A stretch of DNA of 34,399 bases from Pseudomonadota bacterium. Lineage in GTDB: Bacteria > Pseudomonadota > Alphaproteobacteria > Sphingomonadales > SMXR01. The notes under the pieces were generated by a model. It was not told the DNA's origin, ran no database searches, and saw nothing but the letters and a program-made list of their open reading frames with translations. The position numbers and the translations under genes are program-made. Below are positions 23,382-32,148 of the stretch, one piece after another; within the stretch, counting starts at the first letter, position 1; each line of letters begins with the position of its first letter. The stretch spans positions 1-34,399 of the forward strand of contig JADFIA010000023.1 in assembly GCA_022566895.1 (NCBI GenBank), read 5' to 3'.

Positions 23382-26300
23382 CTATTCGCGCTCGGTGATG
23401 TAGGCCTCGACCGCCTCCATAGCCGGGCGCAGTTTTGGCATAAGCTTCTTGATCGTCTTTTTGTCGCCGGCCTTGCCGGCCTCTTCAAGCGCCTCGCAAG
23501 TATCCGCCAATTGGTTGGCGCCGATCGTGCGGGCCGATGATTTTAGTTTGTGCCCGGCATCGCCTACCCCTGCCCAGTTTTTGGCGTCGTAGGCGCTATC
23601 GAGTTCCTCGATGCATCCCCAGGCGGCTGGCGGGAACTCCGCCAAAATAGATTTGAGCGTCTCCTCGTCGTCGCCGAACATCTCGATCAGAACGTCAAGC
23701 TCAACCACTGCGTCATCTGGCCTATCACCTTCGGAAGCGGCGGCCGGTTCCTGGTCCTCCTGAGGCGAGGCTTGTTCTTTCTCCTCTGCCGCCTTTGGCA
23801 GCCACTTCTTTAGGCATTCCCGGAACTCCTTCATACGCACTGGCTTGGCCATATAGGCGTCCATACCCGCTTCCATGCAGCGGTCCCCCTCACCATGTAG
23901 GGCGTTGGCGGTAATCGCGACGATCGGCAGCCGGGTCCCCGACTTCTTCTCCTTGGCGCGGATCGTGTGGGTCAGTTGGTAACCATCCATATTGGGCATA
24001 TGCACGTCGCTCAACAGCAAGCCGTAGGCGCGCTCGGATAACATCCGGAGGGCAATCGCGCCGTCGTCGGCAATCTCGTGGGCGTAACCAAAGACCGCCA
24101 GTTGAAGGCCGATCACCTCCTGGTTGGTCTTGTTGTCCTCGGCCACCAGAATGAGCGTACCCGCCGCCTCGGCCTCCTCAAGAGACGGCACCTTTGCGGC
24201 CCGGCCTTTAACCTCGGTCGGACTGAAGAAGTCCGGGCTGGCTTTGCCGAGGACGATCGATAAGGCCCGCACCAGATTGCTCTCGGTATAGGGCGTCGGC
24301 GGGATCAGGACCGAGCCTGGAATGTCCTGGGTGATCGGTGCATTGTGACGCTCGACCACGAACCGGGGTATGTTCTTAAGTTCCTTACTGGCTTCGATCG
24401 TCTTGCGCAGCTGGTCCTGCTGGCTGGTCTCCACTTCGACCGACAGATACACCAGACCGTACGGATCGCCACTCTTTTCGGCCGCCGCAAGCTTCTTGAG
24501 GAGGGCCGCCTTTTTTGTCGTCGGCGAAACGCGAGTTAGCGAGCCTTGATCATTTTCCTTGAGCAGCTGAGCCAATAAATCCACACGGCTGCCAGCCTTC
24601 GACAGCGCCAGCATTTTCATGCGGCCGAGGTCAACCCTGGCCGCTTCCCCGGCCTCCACTTTAGGGACGCTGTGCCGCAACGTGACCCTGAAGGTCGAGC
24701 CCCTGCCCGGCGTGCTTTCCACCTCGATCGTACCGTCCATCAATTTCACCAGATGGGCCACGATCGACAGTCCCAAACCCGTACCCCCGTAACGTCTTGT
24801 GGTCGAGGTCTCCGCCTGTTCAAAGGGCTTAAAGAGGCGGCCGATCTGCTCCTCGGTCATGCCTATGCCGCTGTCTTTGATCTCGTAAACCACATCAACC
24901 GCACCATCCTTGTGAGTCTGGGCGAGCCTTATTCCGACATGAACTTCACCGGCCTCGGTGAACTTGATGGCATTGCCGGTCAGATTGAGAAGAATTTGAC
25001 GGATTCGGACCTGATCACCCAGTAACAGCCGCGACACCTCGGGCTGGACGTGTACTACGAGGGGCAAACCCTTCTCAGCCGCCATGACGCCGAGCATTTC
25101 GCCAACCGCATCGGCGGCTTTGCGGAGATTAAAGGCGACCTTCTCGATCTCCATCTTACCGGCTTCGATCTTCGAGAAATCGAGGATATCGTTGATGATC
25201 GATAGAAGCGCGAAGGACGAATCCTTGGCCGTCTCAAGCATTTGTCTTTGCTCATTAGCCAGCGCCGTGCTCTCCATCAATTCGATCATGCCCACCACGC
25301 CGTTCATCGGCGTGCGTATTTCATGGCTCATGGCGGCCAGGAACAGGTCCTTGGCCCGCGTCGCCTCTTCTGCCGCATCGCGCGCCCGCCGCAGCTCCTC
25401 CTCCGCCTCCTTGCGTTCGGTTATGTCCTGGGTAACCGTAAGAAGCGCCTCCTGTCCCTCGTATTCGATCTCCGTTGCGTAAAAGGCTGACCACCATTCT
25501 TCTCCAGTGCCGAGCCGCCGCATGAGAAGCTCCTCGCCACTGAGGCGCCCCGTCTTCTTGACCTGCCGCACCAACTTTTCACGATCCTTGAGATCGATAT
25601 AGACCTCCGAGGTGTAGCGCTCGAGCATCTCCGCTTCCGTCAACCTATGAAGTTCTTGAAGTGCCTTATTGGCCATCAAAAAGCGGCCGTCCTTCTTGGA
25701 AACGATGTTAATCGGAATCGGTGATATATCGAGCAGGGTCTGCAAGAATTCCTCGCTGCGGCGTATCTCTTCCTCCGCTTCCTTGCGCTCCGTAATGTCG
25801 CGAATAATGGCGGTGTGACAAGTGTCGTCCTCGGTCTCCCAGGCCGCCAATGAAAACTCGACCGGAATCACCCTGCCGTCTTTGCCCACTAGTTTAGCCT
25901 CGGAAACCCGGCCCATGTATTTATCAGGGCCACCGCGGAATACACGATTGAGTCCCTTGGCCGATTTATCCTGAAGATTTTCGGGCACGATCAGGCCGGC
26001 AAATTGCCCCAAAACCTCTTCTTCCGAATAATCGAGAAGTGCTGCAAGCGCAGGATTCAAGCCGATGATGCGCCCCTCTTCGTCCAACGAAAGGATGCCG
26101 TCGATCGCGCTTTTACTAATGCTCTCGAAGCGAAGTGCGCTCAGGCGCGCCTTCTCTTCGGCCTGTTTCCGGGGATGGATATCGAGCAGGATACCGGCCA
26201 GTCGTTTCGAATTACCGGCTCCATGTGCCGCGACCCGGCCCAAGGCCAAATACCAATTCCAGTCGCCGTCGGCAGTTCTTAACCGGTGTTCGACCTGGAA

Positions 26301-26720
26301 CTCGTCGATCTCTCCCACAAGGTACTTTCGCAATGTTCTGGTAACTTTGGCGCTATCGTCAGGGTGGATGCGATCCTGCCAAAACGACCAGTTGAGTTCG
26401 GCCGGCGTCTGATCCACACCGAGCAGCCGCAACCAGCTTGCACTCAATACCAATTTATCGCTCCCGACATCCCAGTCCCAGATGCCGATCCCGGCGCCCT
26501 CCGCAGCTAATCTGAGACGCTTCTCGCTGGTCTCAAGCGCGCTTGCAGTATCATAAAGTTCGCTCGAAATCTCGCTAAAGCCGCGGTAGGTTTCGTCCAG
26601 CTCCTTTTTTAGAGTCTCGAGTGTGCGTTCTAGCTCGACCTGTTCTTCTAATTGGTTGGTGTCGGACCCGCCGGCCTTTTCTGAAGGCTTGGGCTGATTT
26701 TTATTGGCATTATCCGGCAT
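23382..26720 (-). CDS. Soluble tripartite hybrid histidine kinase (three PAS, HK, REC, HPt)
   Basis: 1112 residues, no membrane segment. Order: coiled coil (22-80); three PAS/PAC units (about 75-195, 205-320, 325-440), each ending in D-I-T-E-R-K-E-type linkers; HisKA with H466 in MSHEIRTPMNG; HATPase_c (560-680, DSGIGM, GGTGLGLSI); a divergent receiver-like domain (690-830) with no aspartate motif I can place; a canonical receiver with D905 (LLSDVHMPNMDG); and an HPt with H1057 (AGHKLKSSARTIGA). This is the BarA/ArcB layout, able to run a complete phosphorelay. ATG 26720 is preferred to ATG 26729 on ribosome binding site spacing. It overlaps the end of the RsbX-like gene by 11 bases, so it is the last gene of the rsbR-S-T-X operon. 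Confidence 0.92.
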   Translation of the reverse strand: MPDNANKNQPKPSEKAGGSDTNQLEEQVELERTLETLKKELDETYRGFSEISSELYDTASALETSEKRLRLAAEGAGIGIWDWDVGSDKLVLSASWLRLLGVDQTPAELNWSFWQDRIHPDDSAKVTRTLRKYLVGEIDEFQVEHRLRTADGDWNWYLALGRVAAHGAGNSKRLAGILLDIHPRKQAEEKARLSALRFESISKSAIDGILSLDEEGRIIGLNPALAALLDYSEEEVLGQFAGLIVPENLQDKSAKGLNRVFRGGPDKYMGRVSEAKLVGKDGRVIPVEFSLAAWETEDDTCHTAIIRDITERKEAEEEIRRSEEFLQTLLDISPIPINIVSKKDGRFLMANKALQELHRLTEAEMLERYTSEVYIDLKDREKLVRQVKKTGRLSGEELLMRRLGTGEEWWSAFYATEIEYEGQEALLTVTQDITERKEAEEELRRARDAAEEATRAKDLFLAAMSHEIRTPMNGVVGMIELMESTALANEQRQMLETAKDSSFALLSIINDILDFSKIEAGKMEIEKVAFNLRKAADAVGEMLGVMAAEKGLPLVVHVQPEVSRLLLGDQVRIRQILLNLTGNAIKFTEAGEVHVGIRLAQTHKDGAVDVVYEIKDSGIGMTEEQIGRLFKPFEQAETSTTRRYGGTGLGLSIVAHLVKLMDGTIEVESTPGRGSTFRVTLRHSVPKVEAGEAARVDLGRMKMLALSKAGSRVDLLAQLLKENDQGSLTRVSPTTKKAALLKKLAAAEKSGDPYGLVYLSVEVETSQQDQLRKTIEASKELKNIPRFVVERHNAPITQDIPGSVLIPPTPYTESNLVRALSIVLGKASPDFFSPTEVKGRAAKVPSLEEAEAAGTLILVAEDNKTNQEVIGLQLAVFGYAHEIADDGAIALRMLSERAYGLLLSDVHMPNMDGYQLTHTIRAKEKKSGTRLPIVAITANALHGEGDRCMEAGMDAYMAKPVRMKEFRECLKKWLPKAAEEKEQASPQEDQEPAAASEGDRPDDAVVELDVLIEMFGDDEETLKSILAEFPPAAWGCIEELDSAYDAKNWAGVGDAGHKLKSSARTIGANQLADTCEALEEAGKAGDKKTIKKLMPKLRPAMEAVEAYITERE

Positions 26721-27786
26721 CGACCGCATCCTTGATTACGCACACGGTTGCATCGTCGTGGTCGTAACCGAAATTCTTCAAAAGAAAATGGCAACCGGTC
26801 GCCGGTTGGTGGCCGCCCACCCTGCTCATGGTCTCCGGATGAGACCAGCCGGCAATACCATCCGAATGCATGACCATTGTTGACCCTTCGGGCCAGACCG
26901 ACTTTTCGACGTGGACCGTCGGCAGGCAACCCCTGCCGACGACACCGGCCCGTGAGTAAAGGCTAATATCCGAGCGCGGAAACATCTTCGATCTGATATT
27001 GCCAATGCCGGCAAATTCGATGTTCGCAGCCTTCGTATCAAGACGGAAAAGAGCCGCTGCACAGCCCCTGGTTCTGCGGATACCAGTATGCAATTTTTGC
27101 ATAATTGCTCTCAGGGGTTCGCTGCTGCATTGGCGGATAATTCCAATACCGAGGTCGCTCGCTTCATGGGCTTCGGCTCCATGGCCTAGGCCGTCTAACA
27201 TTGCGATAAGGATAGTGTCCTGGCTTTCCTCGATCAGGAAGGCGTCGCCATTTTCAGTCTCGCCGGGGCAAGGGCGCGTGTAACCGCTAAAAGGAAATCG
27301 GCCGCTGGACGGTGGGCGGCCGTTTAACCACTTGCTCGTTGTAATGATCGTGCCCTTCGGCACAACGCCGCATTCTTCGGCCGTCTCGTCGTCGCACAAA
27401 GAGACGATATCAAACTCGTGCATCATGCGGCGAATCGCTCCAAGGCCGCAACCCATGGTCCCGACGGTCGAAACACGATCAGCAAGCGCGTCTTCGAGAT
27501 TCCTGATCCCGGGTCCCCGATCGACCGCCGCGATCTCTATGCCCAGCGCCCCGTCGCGCTCCAGTCTTGCCACCCAAAGCTCAGGCTTTGTGCAGCCATG
27601 ATTGACAAAGTTGGACAGCAATTCGTTGGAGACGATGGATAGCTCCTCCACCGCGACATCCGAGAATCCCAGCGAGCGGGCGGTCTCCGTGACCGCTTGA
27701 CGGGCCTCAGACCGATTCTCACCGGCATCGACGGAAAAGCGCTTAATTTCAGCGCCCGGATTGCTACTGCCATTTTGTGATTTCAA
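26710..27786 (-). CDS. RsbX-like switch protein: HATPase plus SpoIIE/PP2C phosphatase fusion
   Basis: 358 residues in two domains. N-terminal RsbW/RsbT-type ATPase (about 15-145): N-box EELSIVSNELLSNFVNHG, G1 AVDRGPGI, G2 TMGCGLGAIRRM. C-terminal PP2C-type SpoIIE/RsbX phosphatase (about 165-355): ENGDAFLIE, AMLDGLGHGAEAHEAS (metal-binding D), MHSDGIAG and HDDATVCVI. The likely role is dephosphorylation of RsbR/RsbS, resetting the stressosome, with the ATPase domain binding a partner or acting as kinase. Start TTG 27786 lies inside rsbT (23-base overlap) behind AAAGGAA. A much longer frame to 28011 has no ATG there and runs antisense-free over rsbT in a non-conserved reading, so it is rejected. 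Confidence 0.85.
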   Translation of the reverse strand: MKSQNGSSNPGAEIKRFSVDAGENRSEARQAVTETARSLGFSDVAVEELSIVSNELLSNFVNHGCTKPELWVARLERDGALGIEIAAVDRGPGIRNLEDALADRVSTVGTMGCGLGAIRRMMHEFDIVSLCDDETAEECGVVPKGTIITTSKWLNGRPPSSGRFPFSGYTRPCPGETENGDAFLIEESQDTILIAMLDGLGHGAEAHEASDLGIGIIRQCSSEPLRAIMQKLHTGIRRTRGCAAALFRLDTKAANIEFAGIGNIRSKMFPRSDISLYSRAGVVGRGCLPTVHVEKSVWPEGSTMVMHSDGIAGWSHPETMSRVGGHQPATGCHFLLKNFGYDHDDATVCVIKDAVDAG

Positions 27787-28153
27787 CGGTCGTTCCTTTG
27801 CCGGGCTCCGAGGTAATGGCGAAATCATCCACCAGTCTTCTTGTTCCGGGCAATCCCTGGCCCAGACTTCTGGCCGTCGAAAATCCCTCCTGCATGGCCT
27901 CGTCCACGTTCTCGATGCCCGGCCCCTCGTCGCTGAAGGTGCATTGAATGCCGACGCGGTCCTCTTCGCGCAGCGCCTGAAAAACCATTTGGCCGCCCTG
28001 CCCGTGAACAAGAGTATTGCGCGACAGCTCGCTGACCGCGGTCGCCAGCCGGGTCTTGTTGATTATCGAAAAGCCAAGCTCGTCAGCCAGGTTACGGATC
28101 TCGTGGCGAGCCAGGACAATGTTTTCTTCGTTGCGAATTTCAACCTTTGGCAA
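27764..28153 (-). CDS. rsbT: Stressosome serine kinase RsbT
   Basis: A 129-residue GHKL-type kinase. N-box with N46 in SELSRNTLVHG, G1 box with D75 in FSDEGPGIEN, G2 in GQGLPGTRRLVDDF, all as in RsbT. RsbT phosphorylates RsbS and RsbR in the stressosome and on release activates a downstream partner. The start is TTG at 28153, seven bases after GGAG; there is no ATG. It lies 34 bases downstream of rsbS and overlaps the RsbX-like gene by 23 bases. No RsbU or sigma-B homologue is present in the window, so the released RsbT probably targets another protein. Confidence 0.92.
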   Translation of the reverse strand: MPKVEIRNEENIVLARHEIRNLADELGFSIINKTRLATAVSELSRNTLVHGQGGQMVFQALREEDRVGIQCTFSDEGPGIENVDEAMQEGFSTARSLGQGLPGTRRLVDDFAITSEPGKGTTVEITKWQ

Positions 28154-28187
28154 GGATCGACTCCACTACATTGGCAACCCGACCATC

Positions 28188-28601
28188 TTATTCGGTCTCG
28201 GCGTCTGCTTCATCGGATTCGTCGGCTTCGTCCTCGGTCAATCTGGCGATATGATATCCGATTTTCGCCAGTCCCTCTTCCAAATCGATGGCTGTCGGTA
28301 TGTCGGGAAGGGTCATCCCCATTTCCACAAGCGTCAGCGTCACCGCTGCCTGCATACCCACAAGAACCATCTTGGATCCCATCAACGAGACCATTTTCGC
28401 GGTATCGACCAGCACGTTGGCGACATACGAATCAACCAGTTCCTGGGATGAGATATCGATCACAACCGCCTCGCTGTTGGAGGCGCTGATCTTGGCAAGA
28501 ATGGCCTGTTGCAATTCGTTGATCGTGGTGTCGATGAGCTCGGTTTGTATCGACACGATCAGCAGCGGCCCGACCTTCATTACAGGTATTTTATCCGCCA
28601 T
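28188..28601 (-). CDS. rsbS: Stressosome scaffold protein RsbS (STAS domain)
   Basis: A 137-residue single STAS domain protein. KIPVMKVGPLLIVSIQTEL, VVIDISSQELVDSYVANVL, and the TLTLVEMGM...TAIDLEEGL end closely follow RsbS of Bacillus. S58 in LVDSYV corresponds by context to the phosphorylated serine S59. A strongly acidic tail of about 17 residues (TEDEADESDEADAETE) extends beyond the STAS fold. ATG at 28601 follows AGGAGGGGGG and shares one base with the rsbR stop codon (TGATG), so translation is coupled. Confidence 0.93.
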   Translation of the reverse strand: MADKIPVMKVGPLLIVSIQTELIDTTINELQQAILAKISASNSEAVVIDISSQELVDSYVANVLVDTAKMVSLMGSKMVLVGMQAAVTLTLVEMGMTLPDIPTAIDLEEGLAKIGYHIARLTEDEADESDEADAETE

Positions 28602-29431
28602 CAGCGCCGACCCCCCTCCTTGGCAAGTTCGATGGCGAGTACCAATCCCTGGGCTAGCGTAGAGCGGCTATGGAGGCCCGAAATGTCGACCCCCAGACGA
28701 ATGATCGTATGCGCCATTTGTGGTGAAATACCGGTGATAATCGCCTCGCCGCCCATCAGTCGGATCGCCGCGCTCATCTGTAGAAGCGTATCGGCAACCA
28801 TGGTGTCCATAACCAGGACGCCGGTTATATCGATGATCAAAATGCTGGCCCGCTTTTCTCCCATAGCTGTGAGAGACTTTTCCATTGCTTGCTGGGCCCG
28901 GAAGCTGTCGACGACGCCCACCAGCGGCAGCACAATAACGTCATCCCAGACGTCCAAGAGCGGTGTCGAGACCTTGGCCAGCTCGAGCTGTTGAATTTTC
29001 TCGAGCTTCGCTTGCTCCTTGTCGCGCTCTTTTATGCGTGATGTAATATCGCTGATCGCCGCGATGCCGTAGGTCTGTTTGCCCGATGTGACGGCGTTGA
29101 GGCTGATCTCCAGCGGAAATTCCGACCCGTCCTTGCGCCGGCCCGATAAATCCAGGCCGATGCCCATAAAACGCACCTCTGGATTCGCGAAATATCCCCG
29201 ACGTAGCGACGGGTGCTTCTCGCGTATATGTTTGGGCACCAGCGTTTCGATACGTTCACCCAGGATTTCATCGCTGGTGTAGCCGAACAGGCGCTCGGCC
29301 TCACCATTAAAGCGCACGATCGTGCCCTCTTGATCAATCACCACGACCCCCACCGGGGCCGCATCCAGGATCGAGCCTAAGAGATTTTCCGGCAGTAGCA
29401 CTTTCTTTGCTTCTTCGGTGGCCTTGGCCAT
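28601..29431 (-). CDS. rsbR: Stressosome sensor RsbR with N-terminal PAS domain
   Basis: 276 residues: a PAS domain (about 15-132; VVIDQEGTIVRFNGEAERLF, GRRKDGSEFPLEISLN, AISDIT), a coiled-coil linker (132-155) and an STAS domain (160-272). STAS motifs ILIIDITGVLVMDTMVA and MAHTIIRLGVDI are those of RsbR. T210 and T242 sit in the contexts of the two threonines phosphorylated by RsbT in Bacillus, exact equivalence needing an alignment. The PAS replaces the globin-like sensor of Bacillus RsbRA, suggesting a small-molecule, redox or light input. ATG 29431 is preceded six bases upstream by GGAGG; a frame extending to 30073 is an artefact crossing the promoter region. Confidence 0.93.
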   Translation of the reverse strand: MAKATEEAKKVLLPENLLGSILDAAPVGVVVIDQEGTIVRFNGEAERLFGYTSDEILGERIETLVPKHIREKHPSLRRGYFANPEVRFMGIGLDLSGRRKDGSEFPLEISLNAVTSGKQTYGIAAISDITSRIKERDKEQAKLEKIQQLELAKVSTPLLDVWDDVIVLPLVGVVDSFRAQQAMEKSLTAMGEKRASILIIDITGVLVMDTMVADTLLQMSAAIRLMGGEAIITGISPQMAHTIIRLGVDISGLHSRSTLAQGLVLAIELAKEGGRR

Positions 29432-29840
29432 CGTGTACCTCCAATCTTCCGTTCCGCCAAATTCGCTTCTTCCCGGGCCGGAACGCGCTCCCGGCACGAA
29501 AAAAGAGGGTGAGAGAAATGGCCCCCAGTAGTCGCGCTGCGGCAGTCTCGCGCAATCCGATGGGACCATGAACTGGCACAATTGACAGGTTTTTTGGGTA
29601 ATGGAGCGAGGATTGGCGGTTGCAGCCAGGTTGTGGGTCAGCCAGGAATCTGACCAAATGGTAAAAATCCTAGATATTTTTGAATTTATTAGGCACCATT
29701 GCCAGTTACGAGCACGGCTCCTTTGGGCGGCTTGGTAAAAGCCACCTGTTTTGGCGCTTTGCTGAAGCATAGCAATGAAAAAACGGGTAAAATAGCCCGA
29801 AAAAAAACGAAAGTGCATTAGGGGAGCGTTCGATTCAGCG
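29432..29840. other. Divergent promoter region of rsbR operon and NarL-type kinase
   Basis: 409 bases between divergent genes. AT-richer than its surroundings, with A-runs near 29780-29810. A TTGACA at 29582 has no matching -10 at standard spacing and TAAAAT at 29788 has no matching -35, so no promoter is assigned. A GGAAC at 29479 without a CGTT partner does not make an EcfG-type stress promoter. No gene or repeat is seen. Confidence 0.5.
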
Positions 29841-32147
29841 GTGCCGCTTGTCATTGAAAATATTACCGAAAGCCAAGGGATAGGGGGGGCACGATGCGAG
29901 ACCGTGCCTACGCTACGTACCATTCTTGACACCGTGCCGGTCGGAATTTCGTATTTAAATAATAAAGAACAGTTCCAGTTCGCCAACCAAAGATACGAAT
30001 ACTTGCTGGGTATCAAAGCAGACTCTTTGATTGGGACAAACTTGAAGCAAGCGCTTGGCAAGAAACCGTACAAGGTGGCTGGAAAGTTTGCAAAACGGGC
30101 TCTAAAGGGTGAGACCGTCAGCCATGAAAACGTGCTACGTCCACGTACAGGTGGCGAGATTTCGGTCCTTGTGTCGTATGTACCGGATGTTGGACCGGAT
30201 GATGTGGTCAGAGGTTTTTACGCGCTGGTTGAGGACATTAGCGAGCACAAAAGGCTCGAGGCCGAGGTCAACAAGCGAACAAGCGAAATGCACGAGGCCC
30301 TCAATGCTCTCGAACTTGAGGCGGCGGAAAGCAAGCAGTTCGAAGATCAGTACAAGACCCTGCTCCACACGGCGCCTGACCCCATCATCCAGGTTGATCT
30401 CGAGGGCAAGATCCTGGAAATCAACAAAGAGGCGGAACGCGTATTCGGCTACCGACGGGCCGAATTACTGGGCCAGGATCTGGAAATTTTTGTGCCTAAG
30501 GGTCTGCGCAAAAGCCATCGCCGGCAACGCCGCGAGTATTTGAAAAGCCCAATTGTCCGTCCGATGGCGGCGCTATCGAATCTTACGGCCCATTGCAAGG
30601 ACGGTCGGGAGCTGCCGGTGGAAATCAGTCTCAATCCAACCCGAATCTCAGGTACCCCGGTCATTATCGCGAGCGTTCGAGATGTCACCAAGCGGCGGCT
30701 GCTGGAAGAAAATCTAAAGAACCACGCGCAAGAGCTTGAAAAGAGCGAGGCGCTTCTGAACGAAGCCCAAAGAATCGCCAAGATTGGCAGCTGGGAGTGG
30801 AATATCGAGACGAACGAGTCGTGGTGGTCCGACGAAGTCCATCGCATATTCGGCACCGAACGGCAGAGTTTCGAAGCTAACTACGAAGCCTTTCTTGAGC
30901 GTGTACATCCAGATGATCGAAAGCTCGTCGGCGATTCGATCCAACGTGCGATCGACAAATATGAAGAGCACTCCATCGACCACCGAATAATCATGATGGA
31001 CGGCATGGAAAAGATTGTGCATGAGCAAGCCGAGGTCACCTTTGACGCGGTTGGGCGCCCGATCCGCATGACCGGTACCGTCCAGGACATCACCGAGCGC
31101 AAGAGCCTCGAGACGGCGTTGGAAGTGAGTGAGCGCCGCGCAAGACGCCTACTTGAATCAACACCTGCGATCCCCTGGGAGGCCGACATCCAGACTTGGT
31201 CGTTCAGCTATGTCGGACCCAAGGCGGTTGCGCTTCTTGGTTTTCCTCGCGAACGATGGCTGGAAAAGGATTTTTGGGCAAACCACCTTCACCCCGATGA
31301 TAAGACGTGGGTCATTGAGTACTGCCGGGAATCCTCAGAGCAGCTTGACAATTACGAATTTGAATATCGGATGATCGCAAAGGATGGACGAACCGTTTGG
31401 CTTCAAGACATCGTCAATGTTGCCAAGGAAAACGGCAAGCCGATCGGCCTGAGAGGATTCATGATTGACATCACAGACCGCAAACGGTCGGAGAGGGTGT
31501 TGCGGGACCTGACTGCTCGGGTGATCGCGGCGCAGGAGGACGAACAAAAGAGAATTGCCCGGGAGCTTCATGATGATCTGAGCCAAGAACTTGCCCTTAT
31601 CGCCGTTCAGCTTGATTTGCTCGGAAAGGATCTACCGAAAAACCAAAATGCTATTAAACGGAAGCTGGCGGACGTACAGGATATGGCGATGGAAGCATCC
31701 TCCGCCGTGCACAAGATATCGCACCAATTACATCCGGCCATGCTCGATCAACTGGGTCTAGTTGCCGCGATGGGAGCGTATTGTAATGAAGTTTCTGCGC
31801 GTCAGGGACCGCAAATCGAATTCAATAATCTCACTAAGCTTGACCACGTACCTGCAGATATTTCCCTAAGCTTTTATCGTGTCCTGCAGGAGTCCATCCA
31901 GAACGCCCTAAAGCACAGCGGCTCCGACACAATAAGGGTGAAGCTTTTTTCAAAAGGCGATGAGGTTTACCTAACCGTCCAAGATGAGGGCTGCGGGTTC
32001 CACGTTGATCCAAATGCGGATTATGGCTTGGGGCTGACCAGTATGGCGGAACGCATGGAGCTTGGTGGAGGAGTATTCGAAATCTCTTCGGAACCTGGCA
32101 AAGGTACAAAGGTCACCGCCCGTCAAACTCTGAAGCGGGAGGCGTGA
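29841..32147 (+). CDS. Soluble four-PAS NarL-type (HisKA_3) histidine kinase
   Basis: 768 residues without membrane segments. Four PAS domains (about 25-135, 165-290, 305-420, 425-550; linkers RDVTKRR, QDITERK and IDITDRK close the last three), then HisKA_3 with H577 in RELHDDLSQELALIAVQ, then a HATPase_c ending (QESIQNALKHSG, VQDEGCGFH, YGLGLTSMAERM). The response regulator gene follows with a one-base gap, forming a classical NarX/NarL-type pair. The start is uncertain: GTG 29841 is given, GTG 29904 (codon 22) would still include the first PAS domain, and a run of seven G at 29883-29889 lies between them. Divergent from the rsbR operon, sharing its promoter region. Confidence 0.88.
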   Translation: MPLVIENITESQGIGGARCETVPTLRTILDTVPVGISYLNNKEQFQFANQRYEYLLGIKADSLIGTNLKQALGKKPYKVAGKFAKRALKGETVSHENVLRPRTGGEISVLVSYVPDVGPDDVVRGFYALVEDISEHKRLEAEVNKRTSEMHEALNALELEAAESKQFEDQYKTLLHTAPDPIIQVDLEGKILEINKEAERVFGYRRAELLGQDLEIFVPKGLRKSHRRQRREYLKSPIVRPMAALSNLTAHCKDGRELPVEISLNPTRISGTPVIIASVRDVTKRRLLEENLKNHAQELEKSEALLNEAQRIAKIGSWEWNIETNESWWSDEVHRIFGTERQSFEANYEAFLERVHPDDRKLVGDSIQRAIDKYEEHSIDHRIIMMDGMEKIVHEQAEVTFDAVGRPIRMTGTVQDITERKSLETALEVSERRARRLLESTPAIPWEADIQTWSFSYVGPKAVALLGFPRERWLEKDFWANHLHPDDKTWVIEYCRESSEQLDNYEFEYRMIAKDGRTVWLQDIVNVAKENGKPIGLRGFMIDITDRKRSERVLRDLTARVIAAQEDEQKRIARELHDDLSQELALIAVQLDLLGKDLPKNQNAIKRKLADVQDMAMEASSAVHKISHQLHPAMLDQLGLVAAMGAYCNEVSARQGPQIEFNNLTKLDHVPADISLSFYRVLQESIQNALKHSGSDTIRVKLFSKGDEVYLTVQDEGCGFHVDPNADYGLGLTSMAERMELGGGVFEISSEPGKGTKVTARQTLKREA

Positions 32148-32148
32148 G

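Noticed and set aside
27787-28011. N-terminal extension of the RsbX-like protein to 28011
   Set aside because: It covers rsbT in a frame with arginine- and tryptophan-rich, non-conserved sequence; the TTG at 27786 has a proper ribosome binding site.
29575-29615. TTGACA as a promoter of the four-PAS kinase
   Set aside because: No -10 element at 16-18 bases spacing could be found.
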